A stretch of 41,182 nt of DNA, taken from contig JAHELV010000036.1 in assembly GCA_024644015.1 (NCBI GenBank), forward strand, positions 1 to 41,182. The letters are read 5' to 3'. Shown piece after piece: positions 1-8,182 of the stretch (positions are counted from its first letter, which is position 1; every line of letters begins with the position of its first letter). The position numbers were made by a program, and so were the translations under genes. Source of the DNA: Nitriliruptorales bacterium (GTDB lineage Bacteria; Actinomycetota; Nitriliruptoria; Euzebyales; JAHELV01). The notes beneath the pieces are model-generated. The model saw only the letters and a program-made list of their open reading frames with translations, searched no databases and was not told the DNA's origin.

Positions 1-356
1 CGGATGCCGAGTGCGTTGGCCGCGGCCAGGTCGATCGAGTCGACGCCGACACCCGAGCGCACGATCGCCGCGCAGCGCAGCCGGCGCAGCACGCCGGCGC
101 CAAGCCGCGGCCGTGACCCGGCGATTATGACGTCGGCGTCGCCTGCGACGGCGACGATCGCGTCGTCGTCGGCGCCCGCACCGACGACGACGCGTGCCCG
201 TAGCGGACGCAGGATCTCGGCCTCGATCGACAGATCCGGGTACCGCGTCCCCAGCAGCGCCACGACAGGCGATCGGGCCTCGTGCGAGTGCGGTGACTCC
301 TGCCGCCGGTTCCCGGACGGTGTGCGGGCCAGTTGATCGTCGTCGTCGGGTTGCAT
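1..356 (-). CDS. D-isomer-specific 2-hydroxyacid dehydrogenase, N-terminal part (runs off the left edge)
   Basis: The minus-strand frame from ATG at 356 gives about 118 residues before the edge. It shows the N-terminal substrate-domain pattern of phosphoglycerate-dehydrogenase-like enzymes: a beta strand VVALLGTRYP, then DADVIIAG, then IVRSGVGVDSIDLAAANALGI, which matches the family's 'RAGVGVDNID...A...GI' turn. The NAD-binding Rossmann domain and catalytic R/E/H residues lie outside the window, so substrate cannot be judged. The family oxidises or reduces D-2-hydroxyacids with NAD(H) in the cytoplasm. The gene is divergent from the ABC importer and shares its short promoter region, which carries a palindromic operator at 369-382. 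It may therefore belong to the same regulon (inference). Confidence 0.8.
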   Translation of the reverse strand, partial: MQPDDDDQLARTPSGNRRQESPHSHEARSPVVALLGTRYPDLSIEAEILRPLRARVVVGAGADDDAIVAVAGDADVIIAGSRPRLGAGVLRRLRCAAIVRSGVGVDSIDLAAANALGI

Positions 357-368
357 ATGGTCAGACGA

Positions 369-382
369 TACAATCGTTTGTA
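369..382. promoter_or_regulatory. LacI-type palindromic operator 1 (TACAATCGTTTGTA)
   Basis: A perfect inverted repeat, TACAA-T-CG-T-TTGTA, lies in the 36-bp divergent space between the 2-hydroxyacid dehydrogenase and the importer operon. The central CG with CAA/TTG half-sites is typical of LacI/GalR-family operators (compare the cre consensus TGNAANCGNTTNCA). Very similar sites occur at 6991, 10491 and 14619. Its position allows control of both divergent genes. That a LacI-family protein binds here is inference. Confidence 0.6.
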
Positions 383-392
383 ACGCGTAAAG

Positions 393-2162
393 GTGGCGGT
401 CTTCTTGAGAGCACCGGTAGGCGATCGATCGCTCGTGGGGGATGGACGCTGGCGGCTGCTGGCACTGCTGGCCGGGTTGGTGCTCCTGGTTGCCGGGTGC
501 ACGGGCGCGGGCGAGACCGGTGACGCCGACGCCACAGCCGACACAGGCGGCGCGGGCACCGCCAGCGACGCCGCAGCCGGCGGCGAAGGTGCGGCGCCCG
601 CCGGGACCTTCGTGCACGCGGCCGACGACGAGCCGCTGTCGATCGATCCCGCCCAGGTCGAGCCGGGCGAGGGCGGCGAGACGATGATCCTGCAGGCCTA
701 CGAACGCCTGGTGGAGATCGACCCCAACGGCCCCGACTTGATTCCCGGCCTGTCGACGGAGGTCCCGACCCGGGACAACGGGCTCATCTCCGACGACGGG
801 CTGACCTACACGTTCCCGATCCGTGAGGGCGTGACCTTCCACGACGGTTCCGAGCTGACGGCCGACGACGTCAAGTACTCGTGGGACCGCGTCATCGAGA
901 TGGACCTGCCGGAGAGCGCCGCCGACCTGTTGATCGACAACGTGGCCGAGACCGCGGTCACCGACGACGGCGCCTTCGAGGTCACGCTGACGTCGCCGAC
1001 CGCGTCGTTCCTGCGTGCCGTGTCCACCGCAATGGTCGCGTCGGTCGTCAGCCAGGACGCCGTCGAGGCCAACGGCGGGATCACCGCCGGTGAGCCCAAC
1101 GAGTTCATGGCGACCAACATGGTCGGCACCGGGCCCTACACGTTCGTTGCCTGGAACCGCGGTGAGAACATCCAGTTCGAGATCAACAGCGACTACTGGG
1201 GCGAACCGGCCAACCTGGACCTGCGGGTCGAGATCGTGCCAGACCCGGACGTGCGGGTGCTCGGCCTGCGAGCCGGTGACTACGACATGATCGAGACCGA
1301 CCCGTCGTTCATCGGCGACATCGAAGGCGCCGAGGGCGTCGTCATCTACAGCGAGGGCCTGCTGCTCGAGCCGATCCACATCGGGTTCAACCTCAACATC
1401 CCCAAGGACCAGTTGCCCAGCGAAGACACCATTCCGGCGGACTTCTTCCACGACCCGCTGGTCCGCCGTGCCTTCAACCACGCCTACGACTACGACGCGT
1501 TCCTGCAGGGCGCACTTGGTGGCTTCGGGGACTTCAACCCGCACTACGTGCCACAGGGCATGTTCGGCTACGACCCGGAGGCGCCGCTCTACAACCAGCA
1601 GGACACCGCCGAGGCCGAGAAGCTGTTCCGCGAAGCCGGGCTGTGGGACGAGGGGTTCACCGTCTCGGTGATCACCGAGGAGGCGAACCTGTTCGAGATC
1701 GCCGCGCTCGTGCTGAAGGACTCGCTGGAGGCGCTGAACCCCAAGTTCCAGGTGCGGGTGCTCGCCGTGGCCGAAGCGCAGTTCGACGAGGCGCACGCAT
1801 CGGATCCGGTGCCCTACGCGATGTGGGTCAAGAACGCCGACCCGTTCGCCGATCCCGACGCCTACATGCAGGCGTACGAGAACCCGGACGGCGAGTGGGG
1901 TCAGATCCACGGCTTCGCCAAGGGCTACGAGAACCCGGAGCAGATCGCGTCACTCATCGACGAGGCCGCGCTCGAGCTCGACGAGACCCGGCGCGCCGAG
2001 CTGTACAGCGAGCTCGAGACGTTGCTCTACAACGACCCGATGTGGCTCATCGCTGCGCAGGAGGGCATCGCCAACGCGCACCGCGACAATGTGGAGGGGT
2101 TCGTGTTGAACCCGCTGTGGCCGCGACCGAACGTCAAGTTTGCGTTGTTCAACAAGTCCTGA
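393..2162 (+). CDS. ABC transporter substrate-binding lipoprotein, family 5 (dipeptide/oligopeptide type)
   Basis: The extracytoplasmic solute-binding lipoprotein of the importer. With the GTG at 393 it is 589 residues. A hydrophobic stretch ends in the lipobox LVAG-C (Cys36), followed by a Gly/Ala/Thr-rich linker and the family 5 fold (DEPLSIDPAQVEPGEGG; LTYTFPIREGVTFHDGSELTADDVKYSWDRV; GTGPYTF). A second in-frame GTG at 435 would leave a short GDGRWR n-region and is equally plausible, because the AAGG next to 393 is too close to act as a ribosome site. First gene of a five-gene operon with two permeases and two ATPases. The family binds peptides, nickel, glycosides and other small molecules, so the ligand is not predictable. 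Operator 1 lies just upstream. Confidence 0.93.
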   Translation: MAVFLRAPVGDRSLVGDGRWRLLALLAGLVLLVAGCTGAGETGDADATADTGGAGTASDAAAGGEGAAPAGTFVHAADDEPLSIDPAQVEPGEGGETMILQAYERLVEIDPNGPDLIPGLSTEVPTRDNGLISDDGLTYTFPIREGVTFHDGSELTADDVKYSWDRVIEMDLPESAADLLIDNVAETAVTDDGAFEVTLTSPTASFLRAVSTAMVASVVSQDAVEANGGITAGEPNEFMATNMVGTGPYTFVAWNRGENIQFEINSDYWGEPANLDLRVEIVPDPDVRVLGLRAGDYDMIETDPSFIGDIEGAEGVVIYSEGLLLEPIHIGFNLNIPKDQLPSEDTIPADFFHDPLVRRAFNHAYDYDAFLQGALGGFGDFNPHYVPQGMFGYDPEAPLYNQQDTAEAEKLFREAGLWDEGFTVSVITEEANLFEIAALVLKDSLEALNPKFQVRVLAVAEAQFDEAHASDPVPYAMWVKNADPFADPDAYMQAYENPDGEWGQIHGFAKGYENPEQIASLIDEAALELDETRRAELYSELETLLYNDPMWLIAAQEGIANAHRDNVEGFVLNPLWPRPNVKFALFNKS

Positions 2163-2220
2163 GGCTGCAGGATCAATGACGGCAGGGAGTGCATGCGGCG
2201 AGCGGAGGAGGTGAACCGGT

Positions 2221-2234
2221 CCGCCTGACGGCGG
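2221..2234 (+). promoter_or_regulatory. Small hairpin between binding-protein and permease genes
   Basis: CCGCC-TGAC-GGCGG forms a 5-bp GC stem with a 4-nt loop in the 81-bp gap between the binding-protein gene and the first permease gene. Hairpins here in importer operons often stabilise the upstream message or attenuate downstream genes, giving excess binding protein. The function here is inferred from position. The stem is short and could be chance in GC-rich DNA. Confidence 0.3.
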
Positions 2235-2243
2235 CGGAGCGAC

Positions 2244-3257
2244 GTGCAGATCCGCGACTACGTGCTGCGACGGCTGCTGGTGCTGCCGCTGCTCATCGTT
2301 GGCACGTCGATCATCGTCTTCTCGCTGACGCGCATCGGCGGGTCGCCGATCGGGATCTACCTGTCCCACGAGATGAGCCAGGACGAAGTGGCTCAGCTCG
2401 AGGAACGGTTCCACCTCGACGACCCGTTGCCCGTGCAGTACCTGTTCTGGGCGTCGGGCGTGGTACGCGGTGACCTCGGCTGGTCGGGGGTGGCTGCCGC
2501 ACCGGTCACCCAGGTCTTTCCCACCAAGCTGGCCGCGAGCATGGAGTTGGCGATCGCCGCCGCCATCGTCGCGGTCGTGCTCGGACTCGCGCTGGGCACC
2601 TACGCCGGCGCCAGACGCAACCGGTTACCCGACCATCTGACGCGCGTCTTCTCGATCAGCGGCGCCAGCATGCCGCTGTTCTGGTTCGCGATCCTGCTGC
2701 TGATCGTGTTCTGGGTGAACCTCGGGTGGTTCCCGGTGGGGCGCTCCGACGCCGACATCTACGGTCGCATCGCCCATCCGACCGGCCTGTACACCGTCGA
2801 CGCACTGCTGGCCGGCGACTTCGCCGCGCTGCGTGACGCGCTGTGGCACCTGGCGCTGCCGGCGATCACGCTCGGCTACGGCGCCACGGCGATCATCGCG
2901 CGAATGATGCGGTCGTCGCTGGTCGAGGAGCTCCAGGAGGACTACGTCGACGCCGCCCGCGCCAAGGGCCTGCCAGAGCGGCTGGTGCTCAAGCGCCACG
3001 CGCGGCGCAACGCGCTGATCCCCACCGTCACCGTGATCGGGTTGACGTTCGGGTTCCTGCTGCAGGGTGCGGTGGTCGCCGAGATCATCTTCCAGTGGCC
3101 CGGGCTGGGCCGGTGGATGGCCGACGCGGTGCTGCGCGGCGACCAGGCGACGATCATGGCGTACGTGCTGTTCACCAGCGTGCTGTTCCTGTTCGTCAAC
3201 CTGGCGGTCGACGTCGTGTACGCCTACCTCGACCGCCGCGTCGTGCTGGGGGAGTAG
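2244..3257 (+). CDS. ABC transporter permease, DppB/OppB type
   Basis: A 337-residue inner-membrane permease. The N-terminal helix (MQIRDYVLRRLLVLPLLIVGTSIIVFSL) and about six membrane spans fit the BPD_transp_1 family. A clear EAA loop lies in the C-terminal half (DYVDAARAKGLPERLVLKR), the site that contacts the ATPases. The GTG at 2244 is preceded by GGAG at a suitable distance. The stop is two bases before the ATG of the second permease, indicating translational coupling. The protein forms the translocation path with the DppC-type partner. Family assignment is firm; substrate is unknown. Confidence 0.95.
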   Translation: MQIRDYVLRRLLVLPLLIVGTSIIVFSLTRIGGSPIGIYLSHEMSQDEVAQLEERFHLDDPLPVQYLFWASGVVRGDLGWSGVAAAPVTQVFPTKLAASMELAIAAAIVAVVLGLALGTYAGARRNRLPDHLTRVFSISGASMPLFWFAILLLIVFWVNLGWFPVGRSDADIYGRIAHPTGLYTVDALLAGDFAALRDALWHLALPAITLGYGATAIIARMMRSSLVEELQEDYVDAARAKGLPERLVLKRHARRNALIPTVTVIGLTFGFLLQGAVVAEIIFQWPGLGRWMADAVLRGDQATIMAYVLFTSVLFLFVNLAVDVVYAYLDRRVVLGE

Positions 3258-3259
3258 CG

Positions 3260-4189
3260 ATGGCCGACATCCCGCGTCGCATGCCGGTCACGGTACCGAC
3301 CGTCGACTCGGCCTGGCGGGTGCGGGCGCGCCGGTGGCGCGAACTGCTGGGCTCGGTGCTGGCCAACCCGACGACGGTCGTCGGGCTGGTCCTGATCGTC
3401 GGGATGCTGGCCGTCGCCCTGTTCGCGCCGGCGATCACCGAGCCCAACACCCCCGATCCCTACCAGATGCCCCGGGACTGGGGCGCGCTCAACGTGCCGC
3501 CCGGCTCCCCCGGCCACATCCTGGGCACCACCAACACCGGCGGCGACGTCTACTACGGCATCATCTGGGGCGCGCGCACGTCGCTGCGCCTGTCGATCAT
3601 CGTCGTGTCGATCACCGTGGTCGTCGGCGTGGCGATCGGCAGCGCCGCCGGCTTCATCGGCGGCAAGGTCGACGAGATCCTCATGCGCATCGTCGACGTG
3701 TTCCTGTCGATCCCCGAGCTGATCTTCGCCCTGGCGATCGCGGCCGTGCTCGGCCCGTCGTTCCGCAACATCATCCTGGCGCTGGCGGTCGTGTTCTGGG
3801 TCAAATACGCGCGGATCATGCGCGCGCAGATCATCCACGTCAAAGACAACGACTACGTCGACGCCGCGCGCGTCATCGGTGACTCGCGCCTGCGGATCTA
3901 CCTCAAAGACGTGCTGCCCAACTCGATCACGCCGATCATCGTGCAGGCGACCCTGGACATGGGCCACATCGTGCTGGTCGGCGCGACACTGAGCTTCATC
4001 GGGCTGGCCGAAGCCGGGCTTGCAGAGTGGGGAGTCCTGGTGTCCGAGGGTCAGGCGGGCATCTCGGCCGGCCGGTGGTGGGCGTCGACGTTCCCCGGCC
4101 TCATGGTGTTTCTGTGGGCGCTGGCGTTCAACCTGGTCGGTGACGGGCTGCGTGACGTCCTCGATCCACGGACGGAGACCGCGCGGTGA
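3260..4189 (+). CDS. ABC transporter permease, DppC/OppC type
   Basis: Starting at ATG 3260, two bases after the previous stop and preceded by GGGGGAG, the product has 309 residues. It has the extended N-terminus and first helix of DppC/OppC proteins (NPTTVVGLVLIVGMLAVALFAPAI), the periplasmic segment with HILGTTNTGGDVYYGIIWGARTSL, about five further spans, and an EAA loop (DYVDAARVIGDSRLRIYLKDVLP). Longer in-frame extensions upstream lie inside the preceding gene and are not used. It overlaps the next gene by four bases (GTGA). Second permease of the importer. Confidence 0.95.
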   Translation: MADIPRRMPVTVPTVDSAWRVRARRWRELLGSVLANPTTVVGLVLIVGMLAVALFAPAITEPNTPDPYQMPRDWGALNVPPGSPGHILGTTNTGGDVYYGIIWGARTSLRLSIIVVSITVVVGVAIGSAAGFIGGKVDEILMRIVDVFLSIPELIFALAIAAVLGPSFRNIILALAVVFWVKYARIMRAQIIHVKDNDYVDAARVIGDSRLRIYLKDVLPNSITPIIVQATLDMGHIVLVGATLSFIGLAEAGLAEWGVLVSEGQAGISAGRWWASTFPGLMVFLWALAFNLVGDGLRDVLDPRTETAR

Positions 4190-5403
4190 CCCTGCCTCAG
4201 CCGTCGATGTCACCGGCACGCGCGACGGCGACCGACGTCATAGCCAGCGTGACCGACCTTCGGGTCCACTTCCGGGCCAAGGGCGGGACCGTGCACGCCG
4301 TCGACGGGGTCAGCTTCGACATCCACGACGGCGAGACGCTGGGCCTGGTCGGCGAGACCGGTTGCGGCAAGAGCGTCACCGCGCGGTCGTTCCTGCGGCT
4401 CGTGCCGATGCCGCCGGGCATCGCCGCGGGAGGGTCGATCACGTTCGGTCCAGAAAAGACCGACCTGACCACCGTGGACGACCGGACGCTGCGTTCGATC
4501 CGCGGGGACCGGATCGCGATGATCTTCCAAGATCCCGGCAAGGCCCTCAACCCCGCCCTGAACGTCCGTGACCAGATCGCCGAGGTGTTCTGCGAGCACC
4601 GCACCGACGACGTGCTCGACCGCGCCGGCATCGACGTCTCCGGCCAGCCCGGGCCGGGACGGCAGTTGCTGCGCCGCCGCGCCGCGGGCCGGTCGCGCCT
4701 GCACGAGCGCATGGTGCTCGCGCTGCCGCCGCTGCGCGGCAGGCGGCGAGCCATCGAGGACGCGCTCGACGGGATGATCGCCGACGCGCTCGCCGAGACG
4801 CACATCCCCAACCCCCGCAAGGTCATGGACCGCTACCCGCACGAGTTGTCGGGCGGGATGCGCCAGCGGGTCATGATCGCGCAGGCCCTGGCGTGCAACC
4901 CCGACCTGCTGATCGCCGACGAGCCGACCACGGCGCTCGACGTCACCGTGCAGGCGCGGATCATGGAGCTGATCGCCGACCTGAAGGCTCGTCGTCGCAC
5001 GTCGGTGCTCTACATCAGCCACGACCTGTCCCTGGTCCGGCGGATATGCGACCGGGTGGCGGTCATGTACGCCGGGCGGATCGTCGAGATCGGCCCGACC
5101 GACCGGGTGCTCGCCGAGCCGCTGCATCCCTACACCCGCGGCCTGCTGGCAGCGGTGCCGTCGGCCAGTCAACGGCGTGGCGAACTGGTGGCCATCGAGG
5201 GCACGGTACCCGAGCTGATCGACCCGCCACCGTCGTGCCGGTTTGTTGGCAGGTGCCCGCACGCCGCACCGGCGTGCGAGCGCCGTGACCCCGTGCTGGC
5301 GCCGATCGACGACGGACATGCGGTCGCGTGCTTCCTGCATCACCCGCCCGAAGATGTCGCCGACGACGACCTGCCGACCGCCGGCTGGGCGGGCCGGTCG
5401 TGA
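4186..5403 (+). CDS. ABC transporter ATP-binding protein, DppD/OppD type
   Basis: A 405-residue cytoplasmic ATPase with Walker A GETGCGKS (56-63), Q-loop [11 protein letters not shown], signature LSGGMRQR (221-228), Walker B LLIADEP (D245, E246) and a switch histidine in YISHDLS. The C-terminus carries the oligopeptide-transporter cysteine domain ([15 protein letters not shown], then a late Cys), which in relatives can hold an iron-sulfur cluster. A charged insertion of roughly 70 residues between the Q-loop and signature region (about 132-205) makes it longer than typical DppD (about 330). GTG start overlaps the permease stop by four bases. It powers import together with the following DppF-type ATPase. 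Confidence 0.95.
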   Translation: MTLPQPSMSPARATATDVIASVTDLRVHFRAKGGTVHAVDGVSFDIHDGETLGLVGETGCGKSVTARSFLRLVPMPPGIAAGGSITFGPEKTDLTTVDDRTLRSIRGDRIAMIFQDPGKALNPALNVRDQIAEVFCEHRTDDVLDRAGIDVSGQPGPGRQLLRRRAAGRSRLHERMVLALPPLRGRRRAIEDALDGMIADALAETHIPNPRKVMDRYPHELSGGMRQRVMIAQALACNPDLLIADEPTTALDVTVQARIMELIADLKARRRTSVLYISHDLSLVRRICDRVAVMYAGRIVEIGPTDRVLAEPLHPYTRGLLAAVPSASQRRGELVAIEGTVPELIDPPPSCRFVGRCPHAAPACERRDPVLAPIDDGHAVACFLHHPPEDVADDDLPTAGWAGRS

Positions 5404-6758
5404 CCGTCACCGCCCACGACGTCGACGCTTCGCCCGCCGCGCCATCCGGCGAGATCGTGCTGGGAGTGCGACACCTCCAGCAGCACTTCCCGATCCGCGA
5501 AGGTGCGCTGCAGCGGGTCGTCGGGCATGTCAAAGCGGTCGACGGCGTCAGCTTCGATCTGTTGCGCGGGCAGACGCTGGGGCTGGTGGGGGAGAGCGGC
5601 TGCGGCAAGACCACCCTCGGCCGCTGCGTCAGCGGCCTGCTGACGCCGACCGGTGGCGGCGTCTACTTCGACCTGTCGGCCGACCAGGGCGCGCAGCTCG
5701 ACGCCCTGTGGTCGGTGCCCGACGACGCGCGCACCGCCCAGCAGCGCGAGCAGCTGGCGGAACTGGACGCCCAGCACCGCGTCGACCTGCTGGGCCGGCA
5801 GGCGTGGCGGCGGTACCGGCGCAACACCCAGGTCGTGTTCCAGGACTCGTTCTCGTCGCTCAACCCCCGCCAGTTCGTGAAGGACATCGTCGGCAGGCCG
5901 CTGCGCGTGCATCGCGAGGCGTCGGGCAGCGCGCTGCGGGAACGGGTCGTCGAGCTACTCGGCCAGGTCGGTCTCGGCCGCCAGCACCTCAACCGCTACC
6001 CGCACCAGTTCTCCGGTGGTCAGCGGCAGCGGATCTCGATCGCCCGCGCGCTGGCGTTGGATCCCGAGCTCGTCGTCCTCGACGAGCCGACCAGCGCGCT
6101 CGACGTCTCGGTGCAGGCCCAGATCCTGAACCTGCTCCACGCGCTCCAGCAGGAGCGCAACCTGACCTATCTGTTCATCACGCACGACCTGTCCGTGGTA
6201 CGCCACATGGCTGACCGCATCGTGGTCATGTACGTGGGCAGGGTGGCCGAGGCAGGACCGACCGGGCAGCTGTTCGCCGCACCCGCGCACCCGTACACGC
6301 GAGCGCTGCTGGCGGCCAGCCCGGACGTGCACGACGACGACGCGGGCTTCCGCGGGCTCGAGGGCAGCGTGCCCGACCCGGCACGCCCACCGGCCGGATG
6401 CCGCTTCCACACGCGCTGTCCCGTGGCCACCGAGGTGTGCGGCTGGGAGGTCGACGACGTCGTCCGCTGGCTCGACCGCCAGCCGGGGATGTTCGAGGGG
6501 CTCATCGGCGTCGAGCGCCGCAACGACTTCGACGCTGCGCTGGCGTTCGGAACCGACGAGGAGGCCGAGCAGCTCGCCGCTGCCCTACGGTCGGACCAGA
6601 TACCGGTGGCGATGCGTGCGGCGCTGCAGCGGGCCGACGTCGACGGCTCGCGGGTGACCGTCGGCTTCCGCCCTGTCGACGAGGTCGTCCTGACCCGCCG
6701 CGGTCCCGACCACCACGCAGCCTGCGTACTCGACGACCCCGACGAACACCACCGCTGA
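5400..6758 (+). CDS. ABC transporter ATP-binding protein, DppF/OppF type, with long C-terminal insertion
   Basis: From GTG 5400 (overlapping the previous stop) the product has 452 residues, against about 330 for usual DppF proteins. It shows Walker A GESGCGKT (64-71), Q-loop VVFQDSFSSLNP, signature FSGGQRQR (204-211) and Walker B LVVLDEP (D228, E229). Two expansions are visible. The first is an acidic/Gln-rich segment at about 91-140 before the Q-loop. The second is about 94 residues (348-441) between the third and last cysteines (C334, C340, C347, C442) of the oligopeptide-transporter C-terminal domain. Last gene of the importer operon; tandem repeats follow. Confidence 0.94.
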   Translation: MTVTAHDVDASPAAPSGEIVLGVRHLQQHFPIREGALQRVVGHVKAVDGVSFDLLRGQTLGLVGESGCGKTTLGRCVSGLLTPTGGGVYFDLSADQGAQLDALWSVPDDARTAQQREQLAELDAQHRVDLLGRQAWRRYRRNTQVVFQDSFSSLNPRQFVKDIVGRPLRVHREASGSALRERVVELLGQVGLGRQHLNRYPHQFSGGQRQRISIARALALDPELVVLDEPTSALDVSVQAQILNLLHALQQERNLTYLFITHDLSVVRHMADRIVVMYVGRVAEAGPTGQLFAAPAHPYTRALLAASPDVHDDDAGFRGLEGSVPDPARPPAGCRFHTRCPVATEVCGWEVDDVVRWLDRQPGMFEGLIGVERRNDFDAALAFGTDEEAEQLAAALRSDQIPVAMRAALQRADVDGSRVTVGFRPVDEVVLTRRGPDHHAACVLDDPDEHHR

Positions 6759-6779
6759 CGCGCCGTATCTCGTCGGCTG

Positions 6780-6979
6780 TGCGCCCGCGTGGCGGTCGGG
6801 GCGAGGGTCGGGTGCGGTTGTGTCCGTATCCGGTCGGTGGCGCGCCCGCGTGGCGGTCGGGCTCGGGGTCGGGTGCGGTTGTGTCCGCATCTGGTCGGTG
6901 GCGCGCCCGCGTGGCGGTCGGGCTCGGGGTCGGGTGCGGTTGTGTCCGTATCCGGTCTGCGGCGCGCCCGCGTGGCGGC
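6780..6979 (+). repeat. Tandem array of a 61-bp unit (3 full copies plus a partial)
   Basis: Copies lie at 6780-6840, 6841-6901 and 6902-6962, with 17 bases of a fourth at 6963-6979, differing at only a few positions each. Each unit opens with CGCGCCCGCGTGGCGG and contains GGGTGCGGTT and CCGTATC. The period of 61 is not a multiple of three and the array lies between two genes, so it is not coding, although Arg/Pro-rich frames run through it. It has no spacers and is not a CRISPR. It ends about 12 bp before operator 2. The core resembles that of the 71-bp repeats at 37589. Confidence 0.9.
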
Positions 6980-6987
6980 GTCGGATC

Positions 6988-7003
6988 TGATACAACCGAT
7001 TGC
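6988..7003 (+). promoter_or_regulatory. Extended -10 promoter for a probably leaderless transcript
   Basis: TGATACAAC reads as an extended -10 (TGN plus TACAAC at 6991-6996) seven bases before ATG 7004. No Shine-Dalgarno sequence is present upstream of that ATG, so transcription probably starts at or next to the A of the ATG. No good -35 is visible, which extended -10 promoters can tolerate. The -10 is embedded in operator 2. Confidence 0.45.
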
Positions 7004-7004
7004 A
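6991..7004. promoter_or_regulatory. LacI-type palindromic operator 2 (TACAACCGATTGCA)
   Basis: TACAA-C-CG-A-TTGCA matches operator 1 in the CAA...CG...TTG frame. It covers the likely -10 element and ends on the first base of the ATG of the LVIVD-type gene. A bound repressor here would block polymerase directly. Family of the binding protein is inferred. Confidence 0.6.
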
Positions 7005-8182
7005 TGCGCGACGGTGAGGCCGAGGGCCTTCGGCAGATCGGCCACCACGACCTGAACGGCTACGGCGACGGCATGCAGGTCATGCGTGCCGGTGACGCCC
7101 TGTACGTCGGGCACTTTGGGCCGTCCGGCATGGGCACCAGCGTGCTCGACGCGTCGGACCCGAGCGCGCTGCGGCTGGTCAGGCAGTGGGCGGCCCCCGA
7201 TGGTGCGCACACCCACAAGGTCCAGGTCGCCGACGGGTTGCTGCTGGTCAACGAAGAGGCCTTCCGTGGCGGCCGCCCCGCGCGGGCCGGCATGACCGTC
7301 TACGACCTGTCCGACCCCTTCGCGCCCGCCGAGATCGGGTTCTGGGACTCGACCGGCAAGGGTGTCCACCGGATCGTCTACGAAGGTGGCGATCTGGCGT
7401 ACGTCTCGGCCACGCCCGACGGCTACACCGGCCGCATCTGGGTCGTGGTCGACGTGTCCGACCCCGCGGCGCCGGCCGAGCGCGCCCGGTGGTGGTGGCC
7501 GGGCATGGGACCCGGCGAGAAGCCCGACTGGCCCGACGACGAGGACCGGTCGGTGCATCACGCGTTGCTGGCGGGCGACCGCGCCTACCTCGGGCTGTGG
7601 GACTCGGGCATGGTCATCCTCGACGTCGCAGACCTCGACAACATCCGGGTGGTGTCGCGGCTGACCTGGGAGGTCGGCGGCAACACCCATACCGCGCTGC
7701 CGTTGCCCGGCCGCGACCTCGTGGTGATCACCGACGAGGCGGTCACCGACGGCTGCGACGACGCGCCGCCGCACATGGTGCGGCTGGCCGACGTCGCCGA
7801 CGAGACCGCGCCGCGGGTCCTCGCGGTCTGCCCGGTGCCCGACGGCGACTTCTGCGACCGTGGCCTGCGCTTCGGCGCGCACAACCTGCACGAGAACCGG
7901 CCCGGCAGCTATCGCAGCGCCGACGTGGTGTTCGTCACCTACTTCAACGCCGGGCTGCGCGTGTACGACCTCGTCGACCCCGAGCGACCACAAGAGATCG
8001 CGCACTGGATCCCCGCGTGCCCGCCCGGACAGCAGGCCGTCCAGATCAACGACGTCTGGGTCGGCGACGACCTGCTGACCTACGTCACAGACCGGGTGCA
8101 CGGTGGCGTGTACGTGCTGGAGCCGACGCCCGACCTCGCCCGCCGACTCGACGCCGCACGGCTGGATGGAGACGACTCATGA
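7004..8182 (+). CDS. LVIVD-type beta-propeller repeat protein of unknown function
   Basis: The 392-residue product begins at ATG 7004; longer frames run back through the tandem repeats and are rejected. The body is a series of beta-propeller blades with the recurring pattern '(V/L)Y(D/V)(L/V)SDPxxPxEI' (MTVYDLSDPFAPAEIGFW; VVVDVSDPAAPAERARW; VILDVADLDNIRVV; LRVYDLVDPERPQEIAHW), as in LVIVD-repeat proteins. Conserved histidines cluster in GAHTHK, SVHHALL, GGNTHT and GAHNLHEN, suggesting a metal or substrate site on the propeller face. No signal peptide is seen, so it is probably cytoplasmic. Its stop overlaps the next start (ATGA), so it is translationally coupled to the hydrolase. Operator 2 overlaps its start. 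Whether it is an enzyme or a scaffold cannot be told. Confidence 0.85.
   Translation: MRDGEAEGLRQIGHHDLNGYGDGMQVMRAGDALYVGHFGPSGMGTSVLDASDPSALRLVRQWAAPDGAHTHKVQVADGLLLVNEEAFRGGRPARAGMTVYDLSDPFAPAEIGFWDSTGKGVHRIVYEGGDLAYVSATPDGYTGRIWVVVDVSDPAAPAERARWWWPGMGPGEKPDWPDDEDRSVHHALLAGDRAYLGLWDSGMVILDVADLDNIRVVSRLTWEVGGNTHTALPLPGRDLVVITDEAVTDGCDDAPPHMVRLADVADETAPRVLAVCPVPDGDFCDRGLRFGAHNLHENRPGSYRSADVVFVTYFNAGLRVYDLVDPERPQEIAHWIPACPPGQQAVQINDVWVGDDLLTYVTDRVHGGVYVLEPTPDLARRLDAARLDGDDS

Noticed and set aside
2207-2226. Mini-ORF (GTG AAC CGG TCC GCC TGA) behind GGAGG in the importer leader gap
   Set aside because: Only five codons and no regulatory codon pattern; it is more likely chance within the spacer.
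6780-6979. CRISPR array
   Set aside because: The 61-bp units are contiguous with no unique spacers, and no cas genes are present.
6502-7005. Protein-coding repeat gene on the minus strand across the 61-bp array
   Set aside because: The period is not a multiple of three, the frame is low-complexity Arg/Pro/His/Thr, and it overlaps the end of the ATPase gene.
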